Part shown: positions 1 to 8,367 of the stretch, piece by piece
How the letters are laid out: each line of letters opens with the position of its first letter
Position numbering within the stretch: the stretch's first letter is position 1
Source of the DNA: Bacteroidota bacterium
GTDB taxonomy: Bacteria > Bacteroidota > Ignavibacteria > Ignavibacteriales > Melioribacteraceae
Direction of reading: 5' to 3'
Assembly (NCBI GenBank): GCA_018829205.1
Contig: JAHJUE010000022.1
Coordinates: forward strand, 186,001-250,000
Length of the DNA: 64,000 nucleotides
Made by a program: the position numbers and the translations under genes
The notes under the pieces: generated by a model
The model's input: the letters and a program-made list of their open reading frames with translations, nothing else
Told to the model about the DNA's origin: nothing
The model's database searches: none

Positions 1-1009
1 CTTCGGTCGATTCCTGATCCATAGGTATGCTGAAAACAATTCTTATCTCAGTTTCGGTATCGGTATTGTTTAAAGTATCGTTTGGTGAGAAATGAAATAC
101 AGAAGGAGGAATTGAATAATCCTTCTCAAGAAATACATCCGCGAATGTAGTCTGATTGGAGGCTACGGTTACAAATACCGAGTCGGCAGAATATGTGCCT
201 GCTTCAATTTGTAGTTTGTATTCCCCGGGCAAAAGTGAATCGATATAAAAGAAACCGTTATTATTGAAATCGCCGATATATGTTTTTCCGCCAGGCCTAA
301 TTGTTATCTTAAAATTATTTATCGGTTTTAATAATTTATCCCCGTCCTCAGTCTTCAGCTGAATCATTTCATTTTTATCTTTTACGAATCCAGCGATAAA
401 CCCTTTTTTAAAGGGTTTTGTTTCGTAAAAATTTATTATGCCTCTTAAATAACCCCATACCTCATTTTTAAGATAATCATTGTTTATTGAATTGTTAATT
501 CTGTTAGGCATATTACTTACAGGGTCAACGGAAATAATTCCCGGCGTGTTTAGTCCGAAGAAAAAATCACATAAAAGTTCCTTGTCAAATTCGTCCAAAA
601 GATATTTATTATCCACTCTATTTGAATTAGCTATACCGTCGAGAATAAGTTTCCCCGCATTCTCAATTTCAAAATTCTCAAATGAATTATGCATAACCAT
701 GGAATAACTATTGTCGTCAATTCCCGGCAAATCTTTGCTGAAAATAAAATGAATAAAATCGGCTTTACTCTGATTTGCAAATACGGCTAGCTGCGAAAGA
801 GGAATGCTGTTGCTGCGGTTATCTAACAAAATTACTTCGGCGCCGAAACTAGACAATATTTTTTTATAGAATTCCGCTTTAATAAAATTGTCGATATTAT
901 TTTCTGCAGAACTGCTGTAGGGATATATTAATATTTTCGTATTCGATAAATCCTGCGCCAAACCGGCAGAATAAAAAAAGAACAGCAATATGAATACTAA
1001 ATTTTTCAT
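1..1009 (-). CDS. Secreted amidase-fold-like protein with Ig-like domains (3' end outside window)
   Basis: The frame is open from ATG at 1009 to the left edge, so at least 336 residues with the C-terminus missing. Residues 1-19 are a Sec signal peptide ending in GLAQ. Residues about 25-190 follow the order of an N-acetylmuramoyl-L-alanine amidase (Amidase_3) fold: a SKADFIHFIFSK strand, a VDPVSNMPN segment where amidases have VExGFxSN, and a closing helix WGYLRGIINFYE. The usual first zinc motif (GHGG) is not seen and the catalytic Glu position reads Asp, so an active hydrolase is doubtful. Residues about 200-280 look like a carboxypeptidase-regulatory-like domain, followed by a Big_5-like start (SIPMD). 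It is last in a minus-strand operon behind two propeller proteins (7-base gap). Family assignment is inference from pattern only. Confidence 0.5.
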   Translation of the reverse strand, partial: MKNLVFILLFFFYSAGLAQDLSNTKILIYPYSSSAENNIDNFIKAEFYKKILSSFGAEVILLDNRSNSIPLSQLAVFANQSKADFIHFIFSKDLPGIDDNSYSMVMHNSFENFEIENAGKLILDGIANSNRVDNKYLLDEFDKELLCDFFFGLNTPGIISVDPVSNMPNRINNSINNDYLKNEVWGYLRGIINFYETKPFKKGFIAGFVKDKNEMIQLKTEDGDKLLKPINNFKITIRPGGKTYIGDFNNNGFFYIDSLLPGEYKLQIEAGTYSADSVFVTVASNQTTFADVFLEKDYSIPPSVFHFSPNDTLNNTDTETEIRIVFSIPMDQESTE

Positions 1010-1016
1010 TTAATTT

Positions 1017-1832
1017 TTATTTAATCTCAAACTCGGAAATAATTATATCGCCCGATAGATTATTATAGACTATTTTCTTCCCGTCGGGCGACCAATCGGG
1101 ATACATTTCTATATCGTCTTTTGTGTTTGTTAAATTAAATTTTGTTTTCCCGTTTAACGATGATATAAAAATATCAGACGAGATATAACTTATCCCGTCG
1201 TCTTTATCTACCATATATGTTATCCAATTCCCCTTGGGCGACCATCTGGGAGCGTTGGCATAACCAAGTTCAGAAATTATTCTCCCTTCAAGGTCGCATA
1301 CAAACGTACCTTTCCCTAAAAGAGTAAATAGGATTTTATCCTTGTCCGGAGAAAGTGAAACCCAAACATAAGCTCCTTCTCCCATAGGTTTTAAATTTCT
1401 GGTTTTATCTTTTTCGGAAATGACAATACTTGAGCTTCCGCTTTTAACGCTGATATTTAATGATAATTTACTCGTATCGTTTGTTTCTAATCCATTAATT
1501 GTATTATAAACTTTCGGTATCTGAATTCTTCTTTTATTTATATACTCATCAATTTGAAAATGAATTGTAGAATCATCGGTGAAAAAAGGTTCGAAACCCG
1601 AACCGAAATTGTCATTAATTTTAATCAATTCTTTTTGTGAAAGATTATAAAGCCATAGTCCTTTGAAATTACTTTTGGACATAGTAATATAATTTCCATC
1701 GGGACTAAATCTCGGAAAGTAAAGACGCTCCTGTTCGCCGGGAATCAATTTTTCAGTATTGATAACAGTTAGTGATTGGGCGATATTTAATGAAGCAAAT
1801 AAAAATAAACAAGTAAAAATCTTTCTATACAT
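1017..1832 (-). CDS. Secreted TolB-like PD40 beta-propeller protein
   Basis: 271 residues with a Sec signal peptide (cleavage near NIAQS, residue about 20) and no membrane segment after it. Repeated PD40 signatures are visible: FPRFSPDGNYI near residue 40, APRWSPKGNWITY near 195 and YPDWSPDGKKIVY near 243, as in the TolB propeller. No enzyme motif is present, so a periplasmic binding or scaffold role is likely. Its ATG overlaps the last 8 bases of the upstream lipoprotein gene and has an AGGAAG ribosome site inside it, so translation is coupled. It is only about half a TolB, too short for a complete six-blade propeller, and may pair with its neighbour. Specific function unknown. Confidence 0.75.
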   Translation of the reverse strand: MYRKIFTCLFLFASLNIAQSLTVINTEKLIPGEQERLYFPRFSPDGNYITMSKSNFKGLWLYNLSQKELIKINDNFGSGFEPFFTDDSTIHFQIDEYINKRRIQIPKVYNTINGLETNDTSKLSLNISVKSGSSSIVISEKDKTRNLKPMGEGAYVWVSLSPDKDKILFTLLGKGTFVCDLEGRIISELGYANAPRWSPKGNWITYMVDKDDGISYISSDIFISSLNGKTKFNLTNTKDDIEMYPDWSPDGKKIVYNNLSGDIIISEFEIK

Positions 1833-2799
1833 TACTTCCTGAAATAATTTTTAATTTCGCTAGTTTAATAATTCCCTCTGCAGTATTATAAATTATCCTT
1901 TCACCGTCAGCCGACCATGAAGGGAAAATCTCGTTTTCATTTGAGGATTTTGAAAAATTGTATCTCTTTAAACTTCCTTCGACTGAAAAAAACAAGTCAT
2001 AATTAAAATTTTCATAATATGAATACACTAATAAATTACTGCTATTCGAACATCTTAAATATTTATAATCTCCTAGCCAAATTATTTCTTTTGACTCAAT
2101 TTTATAAACCCCGGTTCCCTTTTCGGAATTATTAAAATATATGTTATCATTTTTTGAGGAAACTTCAACCCAAAGTATATTCCCCTCCGAATAAGGTATT
2201 ACTAATTCGGATTTGCCGAGTTTTAGATATTTAATTGAATTCCCGTCGGCAAAAGCGATCAGGTTTTCAGTATCGTAATCATCAATAAATTTTTTGTCCT
2301 TGCCGTTTAATACTTTTATTCCGTTATCAAATAAGAAAGCGACATTGCCGTCATCCAGCGGTTTCGGTCCGCTTATATAATTCTGACTTGTATATAAAAT
2401 ATTAATAAGTTTTGAGTTAATATCCTGTTCAGCAATTGAATAATTTCTAATATCACCTTTTGCCGATGTAGATTGAAGTCTGAAATAAACCTTCTCGCCT
2501 GTTTTTGAAACATCAAAATTTATCCCGGCTCCAATTGAGGGATTAAGCTGGTTTATTATTTTAGTCTCAAAATCGTAGTACCATAATCCGCTATAATTTT
2601 CGGTCGTAAATACCGCCTTGCTTCCTGTGGCTGTAAACTTCGGATAAAAGAATTTCCCGTCGCCGGGTGTCGTTAAATCAATAATTTCCGAAGCGCTTAT
2701 TTCTTCAATTTCACTAAATACCGTATACTGATTTTCTTCAACTTTATTGCAGGCCGTAACCAGGATTAAAAGCCAAAGTATCTTAAAATCAATTTTCAC
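1825..2799 (-). CDS. PD40 beta-propeller lipoprotein
   Basis: 324 residues. The N-terminus LLILVTACNK is a classical lipobox with the lipidated Cys at residue 17, so it is membrane-anchored. The body carries PD40-type blades: FYPKFTATGSKAVF near residue 50 and FPSWSADGERIIY near 293, the same architecture as the next gene and similar phrasing at the blade edges. The pair therefore looks like a tandem duplication in which one copy is lipidated and the other secreted. First gene of a three-gene minus-strand operon (with 1017-1832 and the amidase-like gene at the left edge). No catalytic residues recognised; function unknown. Confidence 0.75.
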   Translation of the reverse strand: MKIDFKILWLLILVTACNKVEENQYTVFSEIEEISASEIIDLTTPGDGKFFYPKFTATGSKAVFTTENYSGLWYYDFETKIINQLNPSIGAGINFDVSKTGEKVYFRLQSTSAKGDIRNYSIAEQDINSKLINILYTSQNYISGPKPLDDGNVAFLFDNGIKVLNGKDKKFIDDYDTENLIAFADGNSIKYLKLGKSELVIPYSEGNILWVEVSSKNDNIYFNNSEKGTGVYKIESKEIIWLGDYKYLRCSNSSNLLVYSYYENFNYDLFFSVEGSLKRYNFSKSSNENEIFPSWSADGERIIYNTAEGIIKLAKLKIISGSNV

Positions 2800-2898
2800 T
2801 TTTACTCACTTCGGAAATGAAGAAATTATAATTTTTATATACTTAACAATATCCAAAAAAAAGCGACATTTTCAAGTAAAATTTTGATGAATTCCAAA

Positions 2899-4383
2899 TT
2901 ATTTGACCATCATCATCTTTATCGCATGCATTTCCGTAAAACCGGACTTTTTTCCTATAATTATCCTGCAGTAATATACTCCCGATGCAACAGCGATATC
3001 AAACGAATCCCTTCCGTTCCATAAAACATATCTGCTGCCCGGTGATGAGATAGTTATGTTAAAATTTTTTATAAGCTGCCCCAAAGCGTTAAAAATCTGA
3101 AGTGTAATATTTGCCGGTTCATCAACAGAAAATTGAATTTTTGTTGAAGGATTGAACGGATTTGGATAATTCTGAAGCAGTTCGGTTTTAGCCGGGAGAT
3201 TTTCGTTCTCATTAACCGACACCGTTGTTTCAAATTTTTGAGCTATAAGGTTCCATAATTCTTCTTTATTACCGTCATAACCGAGCGCCCAAATACCTAC
3301 TCCCTTTAATTGCCTATTAATTGCTAAATCATATTTTAATGAAATACTGGAATCGTCGTCAACAAAATATTGGTTCCATAAATTATCCGACTGCCAATAT
3401 GTATAAGGCACATCAAACGAAACGTACCACTGTTTCCCGTACTGTAAATATACATCTGAAGACTCTCTATATCTCGGCGAAATTACCTTATCAATTTTCG
3501 GCGCGCCTACATTAGGGCTGTTGGCTTTAAAATGAAGACCGTAATAAGGTATTCCGAGTATAAGTTTTTCAGGATAATTATTTACAACATCTTTATAATC
3601 TAATTCCAGCGAACGGGTTAAACTTTGCGAAGATGAAATTAATGGCGAAGTAGGGCCAGTTGAAGAACTCCAGCTGCCGTAATAATCGTATCCCATTAAG
3701 AATAAATAATCGCAGCTTTCGGCGAGACCTTTAAGATTCCATCTTCCGCCCCAGTTAACGGCAGGTGATGCAAACGCGACTTCCAGCAGGGAGTTTTCAT
3801 TTTTTAAATAAGTATTTAATTCATTCATAAAAATATTCATCGGCTCCCCTCTATCCTTAAATTTAGGAGCTTCAAAATCTACAATAATTCCGTCGAGATT
3901 GTAATGACTTATAATTGAATTTACTTCCGCGAAAAAATTATTTTTTGAGGTTGTATTGCCGATAATACTATTAATTTGTATGCTGTCGAAATTTGTTACG
4001 GTCATTAATACTTTTATATTAAAATTACGCGAATTGGAAATGACGTTATTCCAGCTGTTTGCAAAAATGTTTGGCGGAATAGATACATCGCCGTTTTCAT
4101 CAACGGCAAAATCAAACAGAGCTATGTGAGTTAATAAATTATAATTTATATACTTGTAATTAGCGTTTTCCCAGTAAGGCAGAAACCCGAATATAGAACG
4201 GGTAAGATTATTCGATTTATTTAAAACTTTCCTTTCTGATTTTGTATAAACGACTGAACTGTTATAATCCTTTCCTAATTCGGCTTTATGAATTTGATGA
4301 ATTCCGTACTGGCCGAAAAGACACTCCGAAAGAATCATAATTATAAAAAATGTTATAAACTTCAGTTTAATTAAATTTCGCAT
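2899..4383 (-). CDS. Secreted GH18 (chitinase-like) glycosidase with T9SS sorting domain
   Basis: 494 residues. Signal peptide 1-24 (ends LFGQ). Residues about 63-385 form a GH18 TIM barrel: FGFLPYW at the first strand, VLMTVTNF at strand 3, the catalytic segment DGIIVDFE at 164-171 with Glu171 as likely acid and Asp169 as its partner, LMGYDYYG near 230 and ILGIPYYG near 275. The canonical third Asp of DGxDxDxE is Ile167, as also varies in spore-germination GH18 proteins, so the substrate may be a peptidoglycan or other GlcNAc polymer rather than chitin. Residues about 400-494 are a T9SS type A domain (YPNPFNPST, GVYYC, final MMMVK), so it is exported through the outer membrane. Monocistronic; divergent from ferritin. 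Confidence 0.88.
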   Translation of the reverse strand: MRNLIKLKFITFFIIMILSECLFGQYGIHQIHKAELGKDYNSSVVYTKSERKVLNKSNNLTRSIFGFLPYWENANYKYINYNLLTHIALFDFAVDENGDVSIPPNIFANSWNNVISNSRNFNIKVLMTVTNFDSIQINSIIGNTTSKNNFFAEVNSIISHYNLDGIIVDFEAPKFKDRGEPMNIFMNELNTYLKNENSLLEVAFASPAVNWGGRWNLKGLAESCDYLFLMGYDYYGSWSSSTGPTSPLISSSQSLTRSLELDYKDVVNNYPEKLILGIPYYGLHFKANSPNVGAPKIDKVISPRYRESSDVYLQYGKQWYVSFDVPYTYWQSDNLWNQYFVDDDSSISLKYDLAINRQLKGVGIWALGYDGNKEELWNLIAQKFETTVSVNENENLPAKTELLQNYPNPFNPSTKIQFSVDEPANITLQIFNALGQLIKNFNITISSPGSRYVLWNGRDSFDIAVASGVYYCRIIIGKKSGFTEMHAIKMMMVK

Positions 4384-4570
4384 ACCGGAACCGAATATTT
4401 TTCACTACAAATATAAAAAAACGTGACAATAAAGAATTTATAACTTTTTGGTTTTGAATAAATATGTAATAAAACGGCGCAATTATGTTTAATAAATTTG
4501 AATTATAATCCGTAATTGAATATCTTATGATTAAAATTAATTACGAAAAACACCAAAAACAGAGGAACAT

Positions 4571-5074
4571 ATGATTTCTGATAAAATGAAAGTTGCATTA
4601 AATGAACAGCTGAACGCCGAATTATACTCTTCATATATATATCTTTCAATGTCGGCCTATTTCGACGATATAAATCTAAAAGGAATGGCGGCATGGATGA
4701 AAATGCAGTCAACCGAAGAATACGCGCACGCAATGAAATTTTTCGATTTTATTATTAGAGTCGGCGAAAGAGTAAATTTGAAACAAATCGATAATCCTCC
4801 TGCTTCATGGGATTCGCCTCAAGCTGCATTTGAGTCGGCTTTAAAACATGAAAAATCGATCACAAAAAGAATTAATGATTTAACCGATCTTGCCATCAGC
4901 GAAAAGGATCACGCCACAAATACATTCCTTCATTGGTTTGTTGACGAGCAAGTCGAAGAAGAATCAACTGTAGCGGATATTGTTGAAAACTTCAAATTAA
5001 TTGCCGACAGTAAGGGCGGTTTATTTATGCTTGACAAAGAATTGGGCAAAAGAACTATTATGCCGCAGCAATAA
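4571..5074 (+). CDS. ftnA: Bacterial non-haem ferritin
   Basis: 167 residues, the normal length of a bacterial FtnA subunit (four-helix bundle, 24-mer iron store). The ferroxidase centre is complete: Glu17, Tyr24, Glu50, His53, Glu94, Gln127 and Glu130 all fall at the E. coli FtnA positions. It oxidises Fe(II) and stores the ferric mineral in the cytoplasm, protecting against Fenton chemistry. The Cys/Met ligands of bacterioferritin haem are absent, and the short length excludes Dps-like rubrerythrins. The gene stands alone: a 187-base divergent spacer from the GH18 gene upstream and a strong hairpin terminator downstream. No recognisable Fur box was found in the spacer. Confidence 0.96.
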   Translation: MISDKMKVALNEQLNAELYSSYIYLSMSAYFDDINLKGMAAWMKMQSTEEYAHAMKFFDFIIRVGERVNLKQIDNPPASWDSPQAAFESALKHEKSITKRINDLTDLAISEKDHATNTFLHWFVDEQVEEESTVADIVENFKLIADSKGGLFMLDKELGKRTIMPQQ

Positions 5075-5088
5075 ATTTAATAATGATG

Positions 5089-5118
5089 AAAAAGCGGCTT
5101 TTTAGCCGCTTTTTTTTT
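5089..5118 (+). terminator. Rho-independent terminator after ferritin
   Basis: Eleven-base stem 5089-5099 with 5104-5114, TTTT loop, core AGCGGCT/AGCCGCT, followed by an unbroken T run to 5118. Confidence 0.93.
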
Positions 5119-5212
5119 GCAGATAAAATATATTTTTCTAAAAAATATATTTTATTTTGAATTATTTTTTTTATATTTGTTGTGTTGAAATTTTTAGTGT
5201 AAGGAGAAAACA

Positions 5213-5452
5213 ATGGCACGTAGATGCGAAATGACAGGTGTGGGACCCATAAGCGGAAGCAGTATTTCTCACGCTCATAACAAAACAAAAAGAAGATTTT
5301 TACCGAATCTTCAGAAAAAAAGAATTTGGGTTCAGGAATTGAGCAGATTTGTTACCGTTAAATTGTCGACCACTGCTTTAAGAACTATCGCGAAAAACGG
5401 CACAGCCGCTTTAGCGAAAATGATCACCGAAGGGAAAGTTAAAGTAAGATAA
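5213..5452 (+). CDS. rpmB: 50S ribosomal protein L28
   Basis: 79 residues, basic, beginning MARRCEMTG as in bacterial L28 and ending in the conserved LRTIAKNG-type C-terminal segment. It belongs to the large ribosomal subunit near the exit-site region. Of the zinc-binding cysteines found in some L28 forms only Cys5 is present, so this is the zinc-free form. A good AAGGAG site lies 6 bases before the ATG. It is transcribed alone here; the rpmG (L33) neighbour common in other bacteria is absent. Flanked by terminators on both sides. Confidence 0.97.
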   Translation: MARRCEMTGVGPISGSSISHAHNKTKRRFLPNLQKKRIWVQELSRFVTVKLSTTALRTIAKNGTAALAKMITEGKVKVR

Positions 5453-5469
5453 ATTTAATTTTGATTTAC

Positions 5470-5502
5470 AAAAAGCCCCGTTTTTAAGACGGGGCTTTTT
5501 TA
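5470..5502 (+). terminator. Rho-independent terminator after rpmB
   Basis: Twelve-base stem AAAAAGCCCCGT (5470-5481) with ACGGGGCTTTTT (5489-5500), 7-base loop, T-rich tail. Confidence 0.93.
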
Positions 5503-5552
5503 TTTTAAACTTAATTGTGTAATTTGCCAACGAAATAATCCGGGGGCAAAAT

Positions 5553-6938
5553 TTGAAATCTTTAATCTTCTCGCTGCTTTTTATATCCTTTTCCGGCTCT
5601 CTATACACCCAGAGCTTCAATAACAACAATCTTAAACATTACAGCAATATTGCCGATGAAATTATAACCTCTTCCTTAAACGATACTGTTGGATATAACC
5701 TTGCTCGGTACTTATGCAAAAATATCGGAAGCAGATTAAGCGGCTCCGAAAACTCGTTGAAAGCAATCAAATGGGCCGAAAAAACATTAATTGATATGAA
5801 CCCCGACACTGTTTGGCTGCAGCCTGTAATGGTCCCCCGTTGGATTAGAGGAAATGTAGAAAAAGCCGTATTACTAAACAATAATTTAGAAAAAACATTA
5901 AATGTTGCGGCTCTCGGCAGAAGCATTGCAACACCCGAGGAAGGAATAAACGCCGGGGTAATTGAAGTCAACAGCTTTGAAGAATTAATTGAAAGAAAAA
6001 ATGAAGCTAAAGGCAAAATTGTCTTTTTTAATTACCGTTTTAAGAATTCTTTTGTCGAGACTTTTAACGGTTACGGCGACGCGGTAAAATTCAGAGTAGA
6101 CGGCCCGATAGAAGCTTCTAAAGCCGGAGCGGCAGCTGTGATAACTAGATCTATTACTACAAAATATGATAATGTTCCTCACGTCGGAACAATAAGAACC
6201 TTCCCGGATTCAGTAAAAGAAATTCCCGCAGCGGCAATTGGACTTATTGACGCGGAATTTTTAAGCAAATCATTAAAAGAAAATCCCGGTTTGACAATTA
6301 ATTTGAAATTAAGCGCCCGGAATCTTAAGGAGGTTTTATCATACAATGTAATCGCTGAAATTAAAGGGACTGAAAAACCGGATGAAATAATTGTGGTCGG
6401 ATCCCATTTCGACAGTTGGGATAAAGGCGAAGGCGCTCATGACGACGGCGCGCCGAGCGTTCAGGTTATGGAAGTCATCGATATTTTCAAAAGACTAAAC
6501 ATAAAACCGAAAAGAACAATACGATGCGTATTGTTTATTAATGAAGAAAACGGATTGAGAGGCGCGTTAAAATACGCCGAGTATATCGATTCGCTAAAAG
6601 AAAATAATATCGCGGCAATCGAATCGGACAGAGGCGCATTTACTCCAAGAGGTTTTACAGTTGAAGCGGATTCATCTGTAATTTCTAAAATGCAAAAATG
6701 GATACCTGTATTAGAAAAATCATTAATTGACTGGGTAAAACCCGGCCACGGCGGGGCTGATATCGGGCAGATAAAAAACGCCAAAGCATTAATTGGTTTT
6801 GTACCGGATGCTCAAAGATATTTTGATGTTCATCATTCCGATAATGATGTATTTGAAGAGATAAATGCGAGAGAAATGGAACTTGGTTCCGCGGCAATTG
6901 CTATTCTGGCTTATCTGATTTCCGAAGAAGGGCTTTAA
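5553..6938 (+). CDS. Secreted M28 family aminopeptidase/carboxypeptidase Q-like
   Basis: 461 residues starting at TTG (5553), the only start that leaves the full signal peptide (residues 1-20, ending LYTQ); the ribosome site GGGGG is weak. Residues about 125-245 form a PA-like insert. The M28 two-zinc centre is intact: His285 in GSHFDSWD, Asp297 in HDDGAP, the Glu pair in NEENG near 330, Asp in ESDRG near 356 and His in VHHSDND near 430. Layout and length match plasma glutamate carboxypeptidase (CPQ/PGCP), which removes terminal residues from dipeptides. It probably acts in the periplasm to digest imported peptides. Monocistronic between two terminators. Confidence 0.92.
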   Translation: MKSLIFSLLFISFSGSLYTQSFNNNNLKHYSNIADEIITSSLNDTVGYNLARYLCKNIGSRLSGSENSLKAIKWAEKTLIDMNPDTVWLQPVMVPRWIRGNVEKAVLLNNNLEKTLNVAALGRSIATPEEGINAGVIEVNSFEELIERKNEAKGKIVFFNYRFKNSFVETFNGYGDAVKFRVDGPIEASKAGAAAVITRSITTKYDNVPHVGTIRTFPDSVKEIPAAAIGLIDAEFLSKSLKENPGLTINLKLSARNLKEVLSYNVIAEIKGTEKPDEIIVVGSHFDSWDKGEGAHDDGAPSVQVMEVIDIFKRLNIKPKRTIRCVLFINEENGLRGALKYAEYIDSLKENNIAAIESDRGAFTPRGFTVEADSSVISKMQKWIPVLEKSLIDWVKPGHGGADIGQIKNAKALIGFVPDAQRYFDVHHSDNDVFEEINAREMELGSAAIAILAYLISEEGL

Positions 6939-6955
6939 TACGCGATTTAAAATTT

Positions 6956-6986
6956 AAAGAGGCGGCATTATTGCCGCCTCTTTTTT
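6956..6986. terminator. Bidirectional terminator between convergent genes
   Basis: Stem GAGGCGGCA (6959-6967) with TGCCGCCTC (6972-6980), loop TTAT, flanked by AAA and TTTTTT. It ends the M28 gene on the plus strand and, with the T-rich left flank, can serve the DUF6600 gene on the minus strand. Confidence 0.85.
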
Positions 6987-6997
6987 AACTATATAAT

Positions 6998-8149
6998 CTA
7001 TCTTTTCTTTTTAGTATTTGTTTTACTTGGAGCAGATCTTGAACTTTTAGTTTCTTTTCTTGATTCAACTCTTGAATTTGACGGCGTCTGCTTTTCAACA
7101 CTTCTAACCGGACGTTTAACCTCAGTATTTGCTATTGGTTTTCTTTCAGTTCTGGTTTCCGTTGAATATTTATCCCTGGTGGTCGAGTATTCCTTTTTTG
7201 TTCTAGTTTTTGGCTCTTCCCTTCTATCATAAATTTTTGTTGAAGGGGTTCTTACAGTATTTGCCTCTCTATTAACCTTGGGTTCATTATTACCTTGCTT
7301 ATCTAATCCGCCCCTGTCTTTTGATCTGATAGCAATTTTATCTTTCTGCAGCGAATTTTTTCCATCTGAACTCTTTACATTATATTTTTCTATTTCTCTA
7401 TATCTGCTAATCTCTTTATCATCGGGACGAAATGTTGTTATTTTCCCGCCTCTTGATTTGGTATTTTTTTCGTATGAATTATAATCCGAAACTCTGGAAA
7501 TATCTGTTCTTTTAATGCTTCTGCCTGACCGGTTTTCAATATAATCTTTATCAATTCCCCGGTTTATTATTCTGCCACCGTCAGCATAATAATTTGTTCT
7601 GTATTTTGTCGTATTAAAAATTCTGTAATTATTGGAGTTATTTACGATATATATATTAACATTATTATGGCAGAAATTATCATAACTTACGAAACTCCAG
7701 TGACGGTGATGCTGATTCCAGTTAGTAGAGAAAGAAATACCGATCCCTGTTCTGAAATAAGCGTATGGCGGCAGCGGAGCCCAGCCTAAATAATTGTCGT
7801 TGTATCTCCATTCTACCCATGAAGGCGCCCATTCATAATCGGGTACCCAAACCCATCCGTAATAATCGTCATAATGCCATCTGCCGTAATGATATACTGC
7901 CCATCCGAAAGGTTCGTATGAATCCCAATACCAGCCTTCGTTTGTCCATGCCCATCTCCCAACAGAATATGGTTTCCAGTCGTAATGCACACTGTTTGGG
8001 CGCCACACGACAAGGTCATAATCTAAAGATATCCATTCTCCGTGCGGGGATAATGTTGAGTAAAAGTAGTTAAATGATATATTTCCGGCTTTTATGTTGA
8101 TAAATGACGCCAAAAATATTGCCGCGAGTAATAATCCTGTCTTTTTCAT
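6998..8149 (-). CDS. DUF6600 envelope protein with basic low-complexity tail
   Basis: 383 residues from ATG at 8149, chosen over the in-frame ATG at 8161 because GGAGGA lies exactly between them, ideally placed for the inner ATG. Signal peptide 1-21. Residues about 28-150 are a tryptophan/tyrosine-rich DUF6600 module: repeats of the form WRPN, GRWAW, GWAVYHYGRWHYDDYYGW, VWVPDYEWAPSWVEWR. Residues about 210-383 are a Lys/Arg/Ser/Thr-rich disordered tail that ends in KKR. DUF6600 has no known function; the aromatic repeats suggest polymer or surface binding. Function unknown. Possible sigma-54 type promoter upstream. Confidence 0.85.
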   Translation of the reverse strand: MKKTGLLLAAIFLASFINIKAGNISFNYFYSTLSPHGEWISLDYDLVVWRPNSVHYDWKPYSVGRWAWTNEGWYWDSYEPFGWAVYHYGRWHYDDYYGWVWVPDYEWAPSWVEWRYNDNYLGWAPLPPYAYFRTGIGISFSTNWNQHHRHWSFVSYDNFCHNNVNIYIVNNSNNYRIFNTTKYRTNYYADGGRIINRGIDKDYIENRSGRSIKRTDISRVSDYNSYEKNTKSRGGKITTFRPDDKEISRYREIEKYNVKSSDGKNSLQKDKIAIRSKDRGGLDKQGNNEPKVNREANTVRTPSTKIYDRREEPKTRTKKEYSTTRDKYSTETRTERKPIANTEVKRPVRSVEKQTPSNSRVESRKETKSSRSAPSKTNTKKKR

Positions 8150-8180
8150 GGCTTCCTCCATTGTTTCTGTTAATAGAAGT

Positions 8181-8195
8181 TCAAGGAATGTGCCG
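8181..8195 (-). promoter_or_regulatory. Possible sigma-54 (-24/-12) promoter of the DUF6600 gene
   Basis: The minus strand reads CGGCACATTCCTTGA, matching the TGGCAC-N5-TTGC consensus at 9 of the 10 best conserved bases except for the final C (A here). It lies 32-46 bases before the ATG, leaving room for a short leader with GGAGGA. A chance match in AT-rich DNA cannot be excluded. Confidence 0.3.
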
Positions 8196-8367
8196 ATTTA
8201 AAAGTGTTGAAAAACGAAGTAATATCAAGTTTTCGGATAATATTTGTATGTTTTTATATACAGTAGTGACATATAATAAAAACAAAATTATAAAATATTT
8301 GTGAGTTTTTTAACGCGTCAAAAAGTGATATATTTATTCATTATTAAATTTATTTTATGGAGGGAAA

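Noticed and set aside
4384-4570. Fur box or Bacteroides-type TAnnTTTG promoter before ferritin
   Set aside because: TAAATTTG occurs at 4493-4500 but no -33 TTTG at the right distance, and no 19-base Fur-like palindrome is seen; other promoters here are of the TTGACA/TATAAT type.
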